A stretch of DNA of 64,000 nucleotides from Lineus longissimus (Eukaryota > Nemertea > Pilidiophora > Heteronemertea > Lineidae): the NCBI RefSeq assembly GCF_910592395.1, contig NC_088316.1, forward strand, positions 8,308,001 through 8,372,000, read 5' to 3'. Numbering within the stretch: the first letter of the stretch is position 1; each line of letters begins with the position of its first letter. The notes under the pieces were generated by a model. The model had not been told where the DNA came from. It saw only the letters and a program-made list of their open reading frames with translations, and did no database searches. Shown one piece after another: positions 10,397-22,672 of the stretch. The position numbers and the translations under genes are program-made.

Positions 10397-12390
10397 GCTC
10401 TGATTTGTAAGCTGAACAATATATGCTACCAAAAGGTTCCACTTTTGGATTATATTTGATTTGTCAGCATAGATGAGTTATCATAAAACTTGTTAGTCAT
10501 TCGTGCAGGTCAAGTTACCAGGTTGCATTTCAATAACAGTAATACCATAAATGATCTTATCTCCATAGGTGGTCACTTCGGGCGTGATAAGACTGTCGCC
10601 CGAGTTCAAAAGCGCTACTGGTGGCCAACCCTCTACGAAGACGTAGTGTCATTCATTAAAAAATGTGACAGGTGCTAGAGAGTCAACCAGAAGACACCGA
10701 ATGTTGGTAATCCACTTCATCCAATTCCTGTCAAGACCCCACAAGCCTGGTTATCCGTAAGTAATCATAACCTGACGCTTTACATGTATTTATAATTTGA
10801 AAATTCCTGTAACTACTAAATATGAAACCCGATATGTGACAGATAATGTATTTTCCATTTCAGATCGGAATTGATCTAATTGGCCCTCTCACTGAAACAC
10901 CGCGCGGTAATAAATACATATGCACTGTAACGTGCTATTACAGCAAGATGGCACAGGCCAAACCATTGAAGTCGAAGGAGGCGGTCGGTGTCGGACGCGT
11001 ACTTTACGAACTGTTCTTAGTGTGAGTATTCAACCTGCCAATAGGTTTTACATTATTAGTTTTGTCCCTTCAAGCTACCTCCGATGTGGAATCATTAACC
11101 GCTTCATACTGAATTGCATTAATGTAAGACCTCCCAACGAAATTACTCTTTTCCATCTCATTCTAGCTTTGGATTCCCCAAAAAACTCCTGTCCGATCAG
11201 GGAAGAGAATTTAATAATGCTGTCGTAGGGGAAATGACACAAATACTCAAAATCACTCACAGACGCACCTCTGCCTATCATCCCCAGTGTAATGGCCTTA
11301 CAGGTAGGTTACATAGTTTTGATTCATAGGGAATGCTTTGCACCGACATCTCACGGCTACTGCAACTTGATGATCCATCCATGCCGAATATTTATAAATG
11401 AAAGGATAACGAATTCGCTTTAAAATTTCTTGGCCAACTTAAACGGTGTGGAAACTTGGTTTGATTGGTGCTGTTTTGGTTACACAGAACGATACAACCA
11501 AACTCTCGACCGACAGATTCTGAAGCTGCAAAATGATGATAAAAACGACTGGGATGACCTTCTACCAGAGTGCGTGTTTGCTTACAATACCTCTGTACAT
11601 GCGTCAACAGGATTTCAGCCATTCTATCTGATGTTCGGGCGGTGAGTAATATTAACGAAATACTTTTTAAAACTGTTGACGCCTTCTACCAATGCTCCTT
11701 TATTACTCACCTACATCAGAAAGATCTTGTCCTGTGTCAGTTTTTATTCATACTACTGTATACTATTCCCCTTTCATCCAGCGAACCAATCGAACCCGAA
11801 GATGTCCAGAACACTGATGAAGAAATGGAGGAAATAGAGACTGCAGATCCCTCGACCAGCACTGAGATAGCAGCCAGGGTCACTAGAATGCGAAGCGCCG
11901 TGGGAGAAAAAGCAATGGCTAACATTAAAGCTGCCCAGACCCGTCAAAAGAAGAACTATTACAAGCGGCGATGTTGCCAAGATGTACAACAGGTACGAAA
12001 AAGAAAAGAGACGCTTGGGGCAGGGGCGATTATGCTTTGCATAAATTAGTGCACTGTAGAGTGTTAATTATTAACCATCCTTAAATGTCTGTAATGCAAA
12101 GCTCGGCTGTCGATATTTCATGGCCATTATATCAAGATATTCTGTACGTGATACATGGTTATATCTTTTCAGCTCTTCCAAGTTGGGACTTAAGTGCTTA
12201 AAAAGAACAATAGGAGGGCAGACAGAAAGGGGGGAAGCAGGATGAACCTTGGCTTGGCCCATATACAGTCGAAAAAAGGAACGAAAGTGGAACTTACATA
12301 ATATCAAAAGGAGGAAAAACTAGCAAAGTAGGCGTAAACGCATGCCAGCTTAAAGTTTACAACGTTTAAATATAATGTGAATTCTTTGGA

Positions 12391-12396
12391 AATAAA
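12391..12396 (+). terminator. Polyadenylation signal of the integrase pseudogene
   Basis: AATAAA lies 22 bases after the stop at 12367-12369. Confidence 0.4.
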
Positions 12397-12465
12397 CACT
12401 GTTCATTGAGAAAATTCGCCTCCATCTTTATTATTGCATTTGAAAAACTTCTCTCCTCTTGGCAT

Positions 12466-12518
12466 CGAGGCGGACTATCACCCCCATTAACCCCAGGGCT
12501 CATAGTCCAGGTCGGACA
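12466..12518. repeat. Palindrome array R, left part
   Basis: GGCGGACTAT and CATAGTCCAGGTCGGAC belong to the same palindrome family as 9673-9810. The array is cut by the TTAA-flanked insertion at 12519 and resumes at 25823. Confidence 0.5.
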
Positions 12519-12823
12519 TTAAAGGCCATATATCTAGGTTTTTTGCCATTTTCTGCTGTAAAACGATTTCAAAAGTGTACCTAACACTTTATACAATACA
12601 GAAAACCAAATGCAATTAGCTCCATCCATTTTGAAGATATAGCCAATTATGTGTTTGACAACTTGATTACCTAATCAGGCTAGCAACTGGCTTGTTAGAG
12701 CCAGGCGGCGGGTTCAGCAAAAGTTGTGATGTAGATCAGGTTATCTGTACATGTCATGCAATCATAAAAGCAGGAGGGCCTTAATTAATTATGCACACCT
12801 GGAAGTAATGTGTTTCATTCACT

Positions 12824-13065
12824 ATGGTGTATTGTGTGGCTCCGAATTGTGTCAAGGCTAGCACAAAGAACAATCGAATGACGGATGGGACCCATTTTCA
12901 TGAATTTCCAAAGCCAGTTGAACGAGAGAGGAGGAAGCTGTGGATTCGGAAGTGCAAACGTTTGGAGTGTTGGAAGCCTGGGCCTTCGGCCAAACTTTGC
13001 AGTGATCACTTTATCGATACGGATTATCACATGAAGCCGGATATCTGCATCCAACTGAATATTAA
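12824..13065 (+). pseudogene. THAP-domain ORF split by the piggyBac insertion (5' part)
   Basis: The ATG at 12824 opens a THAP finger: C4, C9, W40, C59 and H62 (LCSDHF). At the TTAA 13062-13065 the piggyBac begins and the frame runs into its terminal repeat, ending artificially at 13150. The rest of the ORF lies beyond the piggyBac at 24971-25034; read across the insertion it supplies an AVPT motif, the conserved THAP C-terminal box, then TGA at 25032-25034. The unbroken ORF would have been 101 codons, essentially a lone THAP domain. Such proteins bind DNA; in a transposon it could recognise the element's ends, which is inference. Confidence 0.7.
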
Positions 13066-13189
13066 CCCTTTCACTGCCACAATCGTCATGCGACGGTTTC
13101 AATATGCCATCACTTCACTGCCAAGATCGTTGTGTGACGATTCACTTTAGTTTTGCTAAAAGTTATCAGATGGCATTGCGATAGCTATC

Positions 13190-14953
13190 TATAGCCAAGC
13201 AGATTTAAAGTAAGGCTAGATTCTTTCCGGATATGGTATATTTATTCAACTAGCATATTCTGGAGCATGTTATATACACGTTTACACACGCAACCAAAAG
13301 AACCGAACAAAAACAAAGAAGAAAGAAAAAGGGCAATGACAGGTCACCTTACGATCCCTGTAATACAAAACACAGATTGTGAGTAAAACATTAAAATTAA
13401 GACCTTATGCAAACTCTACTACATAACTATCTCAAATCAATTACTTGGTGAATCAACACTGTCAAAGTTACACAGCACAAATAACCTTAGAACATACTGA
13501 ACATTGATATTAATTCATAATTAATGTCAATTCCACTTCCAATCAGTTATTGATCTAAACACAAGACAAGACTTAAACAATGCTTAAACATAGTTTCCTC
13601 ATGGGCTCATGAATCAATGCATCCAAATCACGAATCATTTAGTACCTTTAAATCATAATAATCACATCATTATTACAATCATAACTTTCCTAGAAATTAA
13701 TACTAAGCCATCTCAAATATCAGTTTGTAAGATAATGAGCCCATATTCAGATTGTGTGAACAATTCCTGAAATAAACTCACCATAGACGTGGGATACTCC
13801 TTTCCACAGTCTATTTCCTTTGACCAATCACGCGGTCCTCTATTCCTACAAAAAGATAACCAACGGAATATCACTACTTTGATAACCAAACTGGCTTCAA
13901 GTCATTAAGTCCTAAATGTTACATATTTATCTTACTAACGTGAATTAGCTCATAGATAAAATACACAATAAAGTTATCTCATTTCTTCCCGAAACATCTG
14001 ATAAACAAGCTCTCCCTCGACAGTAAAATGTGTGAACATGCATGCCTCTGAGAGTAATTATCATCAATGAAAGGGTCACAAGAAATCACAACTTAAATCC
14101 TATTCAGTGATCTTGGATCATTTTCATAGCACCATGCCGTCACACTCATACGGTAATGAAATTTACGCCTTTAAGCAATGGTAAAATAAAAACAGGTGCA
14201 TCAGAAATGGAGTGAATTTAAGAGAGTTGCAGTGAGATATGGGGCCTGGCGATCTTGACCATACTTGGGCAAAGCACTGAAAGACATAATATAATAGAAC
14301 AAATCGGAATTAAGATGAAGTAACTCAATTCACCTACCTTTACAATGACATGTAAATTCTCCTGAACCAATCTTTCTCTCGCTCCTGGTCTACTTAAGAG
14401 CATACTGGAATCTCCTGAATGATCTCACCAAATTCCATAAATTGGATCTAATCTAATGATGAGTTCTCTTTAAACAACGGTCTTGCCTCGCAAGAGATCA
14501 AGACGCAAGTGATGTTTGGCCCTTGTTCCCCAACTAAATATCTTAGGACCATGTGAGAATGACTCCACAATTTCCCAGAAACTGTAACTGGCAGAGACAG
14601 GAAAAGTTAACTTCCTGTGCCAGACTCTCCCTCTTGCTGATCATCTCATAGGCTTAAAACGCCCACGCACCACTCCAAACCTGTCACCGACTGGTACCAA
14701 TCCGGAGTTTCTTAGAAGTTTTAGAATATATGATAGCTTCCTTATACCTTGTGTCCTGTTGGGATGGTTGTTAGTGAGAACAACATCCTGACACGTTATG
14801 GTAAAAAGTGAACTAACTAACCTAAGTATAATATATGACATTGAGTTAAATGAAGTCTCATTTAACTGGTATAAAACTAACTATATATAAGATGATATGA
14901 TTTGAACATAAATGTTGGATGATAATGGACACTGTTAATTGTGCCCCGTCACA
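13190..14953 (-). repeat. 3' LTR of the young Gypsy element
   Basis: Left copy of the 1,764-bp LTR. It is AT-rich and non-coding; the short frames inside it recur identically in the other LTR and are not genes. Confidence 0.9.
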
Positions 14954-15013
14954 TACCACCCAACTGACTTTGTTGTTGTCCACAACAACAACAGCTGCTA
15001 AATATTAAAGAAC

Positions 15014-18000
15014 TTAATTCCTTAATAACAACTTGGCCAGCATAAGCTGTGCCTTGGCAAAGTCCGCTATAGTTTGCTCACTCATACTTGTACCTGAATC
15101 AGAGTTGATTTCAGTCATTTCCCGCACTGTTGTGTGGACACTTGACTTAGGTAAATGATGCATATTACGGTGCCTACCTGCAGTTGCTCTGCCTGACCGT
15201 CTTGGGGTTGGAGCTGGAACTGGAATACTAATTTCCACCTGAGGTGGAGCTTCTAATACTTCCCCGGGCTCCTCCCATACAACTATGTCATCATCCTCAG
15301 AGTCTGATTCCGACCTGTCACTTTCAGCGACCTGATTGTCGCGTGCCTCGGCACGAGACCTGGTCATAATTGGGTCAGGCCTGTCAGTGGCCTGCTCTTC
15401 ATCAGGCTGTTCGGGCAACTCTTGGACTACTAACCTGTCAGATCTAAGCAAGTTAACCCTATTCATTGTTTTGGCTGGGCCAGAACCATCGAGGGGTTCA
15501 ACGCTGTAAACCTCATTGTTTGGATCCGGTTTACCTATTACCTGATATGGAACACTATTCCATCGGTCTTGCATTTTATTGCGTCCACGGACACCTAAGT
15601 TCTTTAAGAAGACTCTGGAACCTACCTCTAGTTTGTCCTCCTTCACAGGACGGAGGCGCTCTCGCTTAAGTGCTTCCTTTTCCAACCGAGTCCTAGCCAA
15701 TACCTGGGCTTCCTTCATACGAGTATGATGGAGGGTGATCCATTCATCATAATCCACCTGATGATCAGTGTCCTCAACCGAGGGGAGTAACTGATCAATG
15801 GGCAAGCGAGGATCATGACCAAAGAACAGAAAATATGGGCTGTACCCGGTAGATTGATGTGGTGCCGCATTGTATGCAAATACTAACTCAGGGAGGTGCT
15901 GAGGCCATCGTCTCTTCTTCTCAGCAGGTAATGACCTTAGAAGATCATGCATAGTCCGGTTGAATCTTTCTGCCTGAGAATTAACCTAGGGATGATATGG
16001 GGTAGTTTTGCTCTTAGTTATGCCATACAGCTGGCATAACTGTTGGATGACCTTAGACTCAAAGCACCTACCTTGATCGCTGTGTATCCGCCTGGGGACA
16101 CCGTACTTCAAGAACCAATCATTAACCAATACCTTAGCGACTGTTTTGGCTGTCTGGTCCCGTGTTGGAATTGCCTGTGTCCATTTGGTGAACACATCTG
16201 TCATCACAAGGACATTTTCCCGCCCATCTGTGGCTGGCTCTAAAAAGGTGAAGTCTATTGCCAAGACTTCCAACGGCTTTTTAGCTAGCAAATGTCCCAT
16301 GGCAGGTTTTACCTTCTGCTGGGCCTTGGAGATAATACAGCGCTGACAAGATTTGCATCTCTCAGCGATATCATTAGCTAAACCAGGCCAGAAAAATCGT
16401 GATCTTACCAAGTAAGTTGTCCGTTCAGTCCCTTGGTGTCCTGAGTCATTATGCAACATCGTGAATACTTTGTCCCTGAGACACTCTGGTAGTATTAGTT
16501 GTTGCATTATCTCACCTTTCTCTTTCCTCTGACGGTAGAGGACACCCTTGAATTCCCGAATTCTATCCCACTCCCTAGCCAATTTTCTTACCGGTTTGGG
16601 GAGTTTGATGAGAATTCTACCTGTGGGTTTGATACCCTTGGCCCAGATATCCTTAAATGGACCAATACTGTTGTCACTGGACTGGAGTTTTTGTAAGTCA
16701 TCTGTGGAATAGGATGGTAGTGTTCCCTGTGCCTTGGTCTCAGGGGGTAACACTGCCTCATGGCTTTCCAAGGATACTTCCACTATATCATCTTGGAGAG
16801 CTGACCTTAGGTAATCTGGGATGGGTGTACTTTTGACAATCTCTGACATATGTGAACTTACCTCACTTTCAGTCAGCAACTTGAAGTCCAATGCAGGTAC
16901 GGGGTGGTAACGGCTGAGAGCATCTGCTGCTCCATTGTTCTTACCCGGCCTATACTTGATTGAAAAGTCAAACTGAGCCAATTGTGCGACCCATCTCATC
17001 TCTGTAGCATTCAGCTTAGCTGTCTGTAGGTAGGCCAGCGGGTTGCTGTCTACCAATACCTGAAATGTCCCGCCTAAAAGGTACTCTCTAAACTTCTCAG
17101 TCACAGCCCACTTTAGAGCTAACAATTCTAATTTCATTGAGCTGTAATTCATGTCATTCCTTTCGGCTGGCTTAAGGCTACGACTAGCATACGCTATCAC
17201 TACTTGCTTACCGTCTTGGATTTGGCTCAGGACAGCGCCCAAACCCCTGTACGAACCGTCAGTTTCCACTAGGAAACTTTCGCCGAATCTTGGGTATCCC
17301 AGTACTGGGGAGGTGCACAGGCTATCCTGTAATTTTCTGAATGCCTCTGTACATTCAGGAGTCCACTGAGCCCGAAATTCCTCGTCTCTTAACCTCTTAC
17401 CTTTGGTCTTGTCTTTCCCTTTGGGACCACCCAAAAGAACATGAAGGGGTGCAGCCATGGTGGCAAATCCTTTGATAAACCTGCGATAATAGGAGGCTAA
17501 CCCTAAAAATGACCTCAACTCCTTCTCGGTTTCAGGGACTTTCCAGTCTCTGATAGCTGCAATTTTCTCAGGATTAGTTGCTATGCCTCTCTCTGAGACT
17601 ACATGACCAAGAAAGTTAACTTCTGCAAGAAAGAAATGGCACTTACTTGGTTTGATTTTCAGGCCAAAGCTTTGCAACCTCGTGAAAACCATTTCTAGCC
17701 TCTCCAGGGTTTGATCAAAGGTTTTCCCCATGATCAAAATGTCGTCTAAATACACTACAAGAGAGACCAGATTCTGATCTCCAAGACAAGTTTGCATCAG
17801 TCTGGAGAACGTAGCAGGGCTATTACAGAGCCCCATCGGCATACGGGTGTATTCATACAGGGCTGCAAACCCAGCCCGAAAAGCAGTCTTCGGGATGTCC
17901 TCCTCCTCGATTCCACATTGTAGAAAACCGTGAGCTAAATCTAAAGTACAAAAGAACTTTGAGCCAGACAATGCCTCCAAGGCCTCTGGTATTCTAACTA

Positions 18001-19278
18001 AGGGTTGGGCATCTTTGACTGTCTTTGCGTTCAACAATCTAAAATCCCCACAAACTCTCATTTTACCGTCCAGCTTGCGAACCAAAACTATCGCTGAAGC
18101 ATAAGCTGATGTACTAGGCCTAATAATACCTGCCTGAAGCTGAGTCTCCAGGTATTCCTTAACAGCCTGCAGTTGATGAGGTGGAATACGTCTATGAGGG
18201 ACCTTGATAGGTTTATCATCAGTTAGTACAATTTTATGCTTGACTTTGTCACAGTACCCTAAGTCATGATCACCATCACTGAATAGATCAGGAAACCGCT
18301 GAAGCAACTGCTCAAATCTCTTCCTTTCGGATCTAGTCAACTCACCAATATGCATGGTTTCCATCAGTCGGGCTACCTTCTCTGTGGTAGCTTTGCTTGG
18401 TGTCGGTTCCGGGTCATACTGTCTCCCAACCTTGACCTCATTCGCAGAGACTTCCATTACCTCTACGTTCATGGGAGCTGAGGGTACTTTCCCCAACAAT
18501 AAATTTCCTAATAAACACTTACCTGGGATGTAGGCATCTTCTTCCCCAAAGTTGGCTACTTGAACCCAGGTCTGGCCGTCAATGACCATGGAATACGAAG
18601 CTGCTACTACTAGTCCCTTTGGGAGCGCGCAGTCTTCTGATGGTATGCCTTCTACTAAGGCACAGTACGAGGTACCCCTTTTTGGGAAAGGGGCGCTAGC
18701 TTTGATGATCCTCTTTGTGCCAGCTGGCAAAAGCAGGGGTTCAGAACTAGCGTTTCTCACCTGACCGATTAATCCATGGTCGTCTGCATCTACCGCCGGT
18801 GGTAGGTCACCTACGGCACAATGACTGTATAAATGTAACACTGAATCCCAATCAGTGTCTAATTGTTGACCCTGAAAACTATCATTCAACAACCGCAATA
18901 TGTTGCTGCCTAAAATACCTGGCACAACCTTCTTCCTAATGCTTGGAGTATCCTTGACAATAAGGAAACCCATTTTCTCAAATGTTCTTCCATGCACTAC
19001 AATATCTAATTCAACATACCCAACGTAAGGGATACGCAGGCCATTGGCAGCGGTAATCTTCAGGTAGGAAGACGTATCCAGAACCCTTACCTGACCCTTG
19101 AGAGTTTCCTTGAAGAAACTCTCTGTCAAGGTACTTACCTGGGCCCCAGTGTCTAATAAACACCGGACACTCACGCCCCCCACCTGAATATCGGCTTCCG
19201 GGCACTTGCCAATTGCCTTGGCAAGAACAGAGCCTCTTAAATCGCCCGCTGCTCGGCTCTCAGCAGGGGCTCGAACTA
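15014..19278 (-). CDS. Pol polyprotein (PR-RT-RNase H-IN) of the young Gypsy element, one amber codon
   Basis: The open frame runs from the gag overlap to TAG at 15988-15986, then on in the same frame to 15014. Counted from codon 19183: aspartic protease LLDTGA (D11), reverse transcriptase YLDD (Y478), RNase H ETDGS (D642), integrase H2C2 zinc segment from H911 (HNDSGH ... CKSCQRC), catalytic D977 (AIDF), D1036 (HSDQGR) and E1072 (QAERF), D-35-E spacing. The C-terminal part has a GPY/F-like module and an acidic and basic tail. The amber codon lies between the last two catalytic residues, where relatives have CAG (Gln) after PYHP, so a C-to-T change is likely. The frame is otherwise intact, in keeping with the young LTRs. 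Confidence 0.88.
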
Positions 19279-19285
19279 GTTTAAC
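19276..19285 (-). promoter_or_regulatory. Candidate -1 ribosomal frameshift site between gag and pol
   Basis: In the gag frame the minus strand reads GCG TTA AAC TAG. G_TTA_AAC fits the N_NNN_NNN form of -1 slippery sites, sits immediately before the gag stop, and pol is in the -1 frame with no stop codon between. GUUAAAC is a heptamer used for -1 frameshifting in some nidoviruses. I have not predicted a downstream pseudoknot. Confidence 0.5.
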
Positions 19286-20313
19286 GCCCCTGTGGCCGCC
19301 TGTTCATTTGTCTTCGCTTTGGGCTTACCCGTATTTTTCTTAGCCTTGGCTTTCTTCTGTGCATCTGGACAGTCCTTAATTAGGTGATCCAGGCTGCCGC
19401 ACTCGAAACAGGCCCGTCCCCGTTGGTCATATTTCTGCCCTTTACTAGTTGGCCCATTCATTCCTGCAATGAGTTTTGCCAACTCCTGTTGAGCCTTCAC
19501 CTGCTCCTTCAAGATAACATTCTGTTCCTTGAGCATTTCCATCAGGGCTGGTTCTGCCTGATGTTCCCTAACTTTGGCCTTTACCTTTAGATCACTGCGC
19601 TCACCCTGGCGGACCCACTCTGTTGCCCAGTCTCGCAACTCGAAAAAGCTGCCGTTCTTCTCGCGGATCCAGCGAAGGGCTTCTCGCCGGAGTTGAGGGT
19701 CTTTAAACCCTTCCGCGAGCTGTGCCCTAAGGGCCTCCTCCTTAGTGGCTTTCAGCACGGAGTCCAGCATCTCCATGCGTTGGTGAATTCTCGCCAACGC
19801 ATGGGAATATTGGACCACAGACTCCTCCTCCGCCTGCAACCTCGCATAATACTTATGCCTCAGTTGAGGCAAAGAATCGGCAATGTCAAAGACATTCCTC
19901 AAAATCTTGAAGAGATCTTTGACATCATCGATCTTCCCCCTACTATCCACTTCCACACGGGCGTCGCCAGCCAAATGGTCAGTTACAAAGTTAATGGCAT
20001 CTTGCCCTTTCAGTTTCCTGGACCCTATGATGCCCTGGGCATCCCTGACCCACTCTTCTACTTCTGGGTCTTTACTGGCCACTGGTGCCCCCCTCAACTT
20101 CTCAAGCTTTCGGTCCCTCCCCACATATACAGTATCCTTACCTTTAAGCTTATCTACAGTTTCCTTTAAGGCTTTGGACTCACCCCTAAGCTCACGGACG
20201 CTCCCAACTGCATTTGCTTCATTTAGCTTCGCTGCTGTCAGGTCAGCCCTCAGGTCAGCAATCTTCTGCTTCAGTTGGTCTTCACTCAGGTCTTGTAAGT
20301 CTGCCATCCTCAA
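19276..20313 (-). CDS. Gag polyprotein of the young Gypsy element
   Basis: 345 codons, intact. It starts with a predicted coiled coil (residues about 6-60, heptad-rich in Leu, Lys, Glu and Ala), then a capsid-like helical region, and ends with a CCHC zinc knuckle at residues 302-315 (CFECG...HLIKDC) followed by a lysine-rich tail. It would form the particle and bind genomic RNA in the cytoplasm. An in-frame ATG lies two codons downstream of the first and either could be the start. The stop TAG (19278-19276) follows directly on G TTA AAC (19285-19279), a slippery heptamer that leads into the pol frame. Confidence 0.85.
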   Translation of the reverse strand: MRMADLQDLSEDQLKQKIADLRADLTAAKLNEANAVGSVRELRGESKALKETVDKLKGKDTVYVGRDRKLEKLRGAPVASKDPEVEEWVRDAQGIIGSRKLKGQDAINFVTDHLAGDARVEVDSRGKIDDVKDLFKILRNVFDIADSLPQLRHKYYARLQAEEESVVQYSHALARIHQRMEMLDSVLKATKEEALRAQLAEGFKDPQLRREALRWIREKNGSFFELRDWATEWVRQGERSDLKVKAKVREHQAEPALMEMLKEQNVILKEQVKAQQELAKLIAGMNGPTSKGQKYDQRGRACFECGSLDHLIKDCPDAQKKAKAKKNTGKPKAKTNEQAATGALN

Positions 20314-20516
20314 ATCTCACTGCAACTTAACCTAAACACTGGAAAGATAATATGCACAGAACCAAAACAAAACAAGGATTGTGGCCCAGTAACCTCACGT
20401 TGACCCTAGAATGATGAGCACAACTCACAGTCCCATGGCATGTGTCGTATAGACGCAACAAAATCAACCTCAGCAATCGGATATAACAACATCAAGTCTA
20501 TTTATAAGCCACAGTC

Positions 20517-20714
20517 TTAAAATAGTTCATATGATGTAAATAATGTCACTTCAGCACTTGTTAATTGTTCCTGGAATGTTTGATCCGGCTCCACTCCATC
20601 AAGTTCTGCTGCAGTCATCCCTAAGTAGGTTGTCACAACATCACCGACACGTGTCACCTCTAGGATAGTCTTCCTGGAAACATCCGTCTTAGCAGCACTG
20701 TGCTCATGCCTCAT
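20517..20714 (-). CDS. Small leader ORF between PBS and gag (65 codons), doubtful
   Basis: An ATG-started frame of 65 codons, upstream of gag in the untranslated leader. It has no motif that I recognise and could be a chance frame or an upstream ORF. Confidence 0.2.
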   Translation of the reverse strand: MRHEHSAAKTDVSRKTILEVTRVGDVVTTYLGMTAAELDGVEPDQTFQEQLTSAEVTLFTSYELF

Positions 20715-20790
20715 CAGTTCTCAACCTCTGTCATTACCCTTTTGTAAACTGTGTACATGCTCTATGCTCAATTTTCACAAATAACCCAAA

Positions 20791-20807
20791 TCCTGCCGAC
20801 AACGCCA
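20791..20807 (-). promoter_or_regulatory. Primer-binding site of the young Gypsy element
   Basis: On the minus strand TGGCGTTGTCGGCAGGA begins two bases after the 5' LTR. TGG at this position is the usual complement of a tRNA CCA end. I do not assign the tRNA. Confidence 0.6.
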
Positions 20808-20809
20808 TT

Positions 20810-22573
20810 TATAGCCAAGCAGATTTAAAGTAAGGCTAGATTCTTTCCGGATATGGTATATTTATTCAACTAGCATATTCTGGAGCATGTTATATACACG
20901 TTTACACACGCAACCAAAAGAACCGAACAAAAACAAAGAAGAAAGAAAAAGGGCAATGACAGGTCACCTTACGATCCCTGTAATACAAAACACAGATTGT
21001 GAGTAAAACATTAAAATTAAGACCTTATGCAAACTCTACTACATAACTATCTCAAATCAATTACTTGGTGAATCAACACTGTCAAAGTAACACAGCACAA
21101 ATAACCTTAGAACATACTGAACATTGATATTAATTCATAATTAATGTCAATTCCACTTCCAATCAGTTATTGATCTAAACACAAGACAAGACTTAAACAA
21201 TGCTTAAACATAGTTTCCTCATGGGCTCATGAATCAATGCATCCAAATCACGAATCATTTAGTACCTTTAAATCATAATAATCACATCATTATTACAATC
21301 ATAACTTTCCTAGAAATTAATACTAAGCCATCTCAAATATCAGTTTGTAAGATAATGAGCCCATATTCAGATTGTGTGAACAATTCCTGAAATAAACTCA
21401 CCATAGACGTGGGATACTCCTTTCCACAGTCTATTTCCTTTGACCAATCACGCGGTCCTCTATTCCTACAAAAAGATAACCAACGGAATATCACTACTTT
21501 GATAACCAAACTGGCTTCAAGTCATTAAGTCCTAAATGTTACATATTTATCTTACTAACGTGAATTAGCTCATAGATAAAATACACAATAAAGTTATCTC
21601 ATTTCTTCCCGAAACATCTGATAAACAAGCTCTCCCTCGACAGTAAAATGTGTGAACATGCATGCCTCTGAGAGTAATTATCATCAATGAAAGGGTCACA
21701 AGAAATCACAACTTAAATCCTATTCAGTGATCTTGGATCATTTTCATAGCACCATGCCGTCACACTCATACGGTAATGAAATTTACGCCTTTAAGCAATG
21801 GTAAAATAAAAACAGGTGCATCAGAAATGGAGTGAATTTAAGAGAGTTGCAGTGAGATATGGGGCCTGGCGATCTTGACCATACTTGGGCAAAGCACTGA
21901 AAGACATAATATAATAGAACAAATCGGAATTAAGATGAAGTAACTCAATTCACCTACCTTTACAATGACATGTAAATTCTCCTGAACCAATCTTTCTCTC
22001 GCTCCTGGTCTACTTAAGAGCATACTGGAATCTCCTGAATGATCTCACCAAATTCCATAAATTGGATCTAATCTAATGATGAGTTCTCTTTAAACAACGG
22101 TCTTGCCTCGCAAGAGATCAAGACGCAAGTGATGTTTGGCCCTTGTTCCCCAACTAAATATCTTAGGACCATGTGAGAATGACTCCACAATTTCCCAGAA
22201 ACTGTAACTGGCAGAGACAGGAAAAGTTAACTTCCTGTGCCAGACTCTCCCTCTTGCTGATCATCTCATAGGCTTAAAACGCCCACGCACCACTCCAAAC
22301 CTGTCACCGACTGGTACCAATCCGGAGTTTCTTAGAAGTTTTAGAATATATGATAGCTTCCTTATACCTTGTGTCCTGTTGGGATGGTTGTTAGTGAGAA
22401 CAACATCCTGACACGTTATGGTAAAAAGTGAACTAACTAACCTAAGTATAATATATGACATTGAGTTAAATGAAGTCTCATTTAACTGGTATAAAACTAA
22501 CTATATATAAGATGATATGATTTGAACATAAATGTTGGATGATAATGGACACTGTTAATTGTGCCCCGTCACA
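20810..22573 (-). repeat. 5' LTR of the young Gypsy element
   Basis: Right copy of the LTR; on the minus strand it is followed directly by the primer-binding site and gag. It would contain the promoter of the element. Confidence 0.9.
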
Positions 22574-22652
22574 TATCGTAACTTCACTTTACACTGTCTA
22601 GGCATGAAGCAGACGATCGTGGGCTATTGTCTGGTCATTCTGTGTGCCGGAG

Positions 22653-22660
22653 TGACGTCA
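22653..22660 (+). promoter_or_regulatory. CRE palindrome just upstream of the piggyBac transposase ATG
   Basis: TGACGTCA, 12 bases before the ATG at 22673. It may mark the core promoter of the transposase. Confidence 0.4.
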
Positions 22661-22672
22661 CAGAGCTGAAAA

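Larger units (their letters stand above)
9438..12369 (+). pseudogene. Spliced Gypsy-type integrase gene (Ginger/GIN/KRBA2-like), broken
   Basis: Splice-bounded exons are 9438-9579, 10509-10756, 10864-11021, 11167-11303, 11488-11641, 11782-11992 and 12173-12369, with matching phases; one or more exons around 9990-10168 are uncertain. Exon 1 has EVFLYFTERKYG, usual at the start of these proteins. The 10509 exon holds an H2C2 zinc-binding segment (GGHFGRDKT ... CDRC). The catalytic residues are D in IGIDLIGPL, D in LSDQGREF and E in NGLTERYNQ, the last two spaced D-35-E as in retroviral-type integrases. Breaks are a TAG at 10676-10678, a TAA at 12191-12193 and a one-base loss in the G6 run at 12229-12234. 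Introns inside the catalytic core exclude an ordinary Gypsy copy and point to a Ginger DNA transposon or a domesticated integrase lineage. Confidence 0.7.
13190..22573 (-). mobile_element. Young Ty3/Gypsy LTR retrotransposon
   Basis: LTRs of 1,764 bp at 13190-14953 and 20810-22573 are identical by eye except at 13469 versus 21089. TATC duplications flank the element (13186-13189, 22574-22577). On the minus strand each LTR starts TGTGACGGGG and ends GGCTATA. Order on minus is LTR, PBS, gag, pol (PR-RT-RH-IN), polypurine side, LTR; the integrase-last order makes it Ty3/Gypsy. There is no envelope-like ORF. The near identity of the LTRs means the insertion is very recent, the youngest event in the window. 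Confidence 0.92.

Noticed and set aside
14218-14841. Short frames in the Gypsy LTR (repeated at 21838-22461)
   Set aside because: They lie inside non-coding LTR sequence and are identical in both LTRs simply because the LTRs are.
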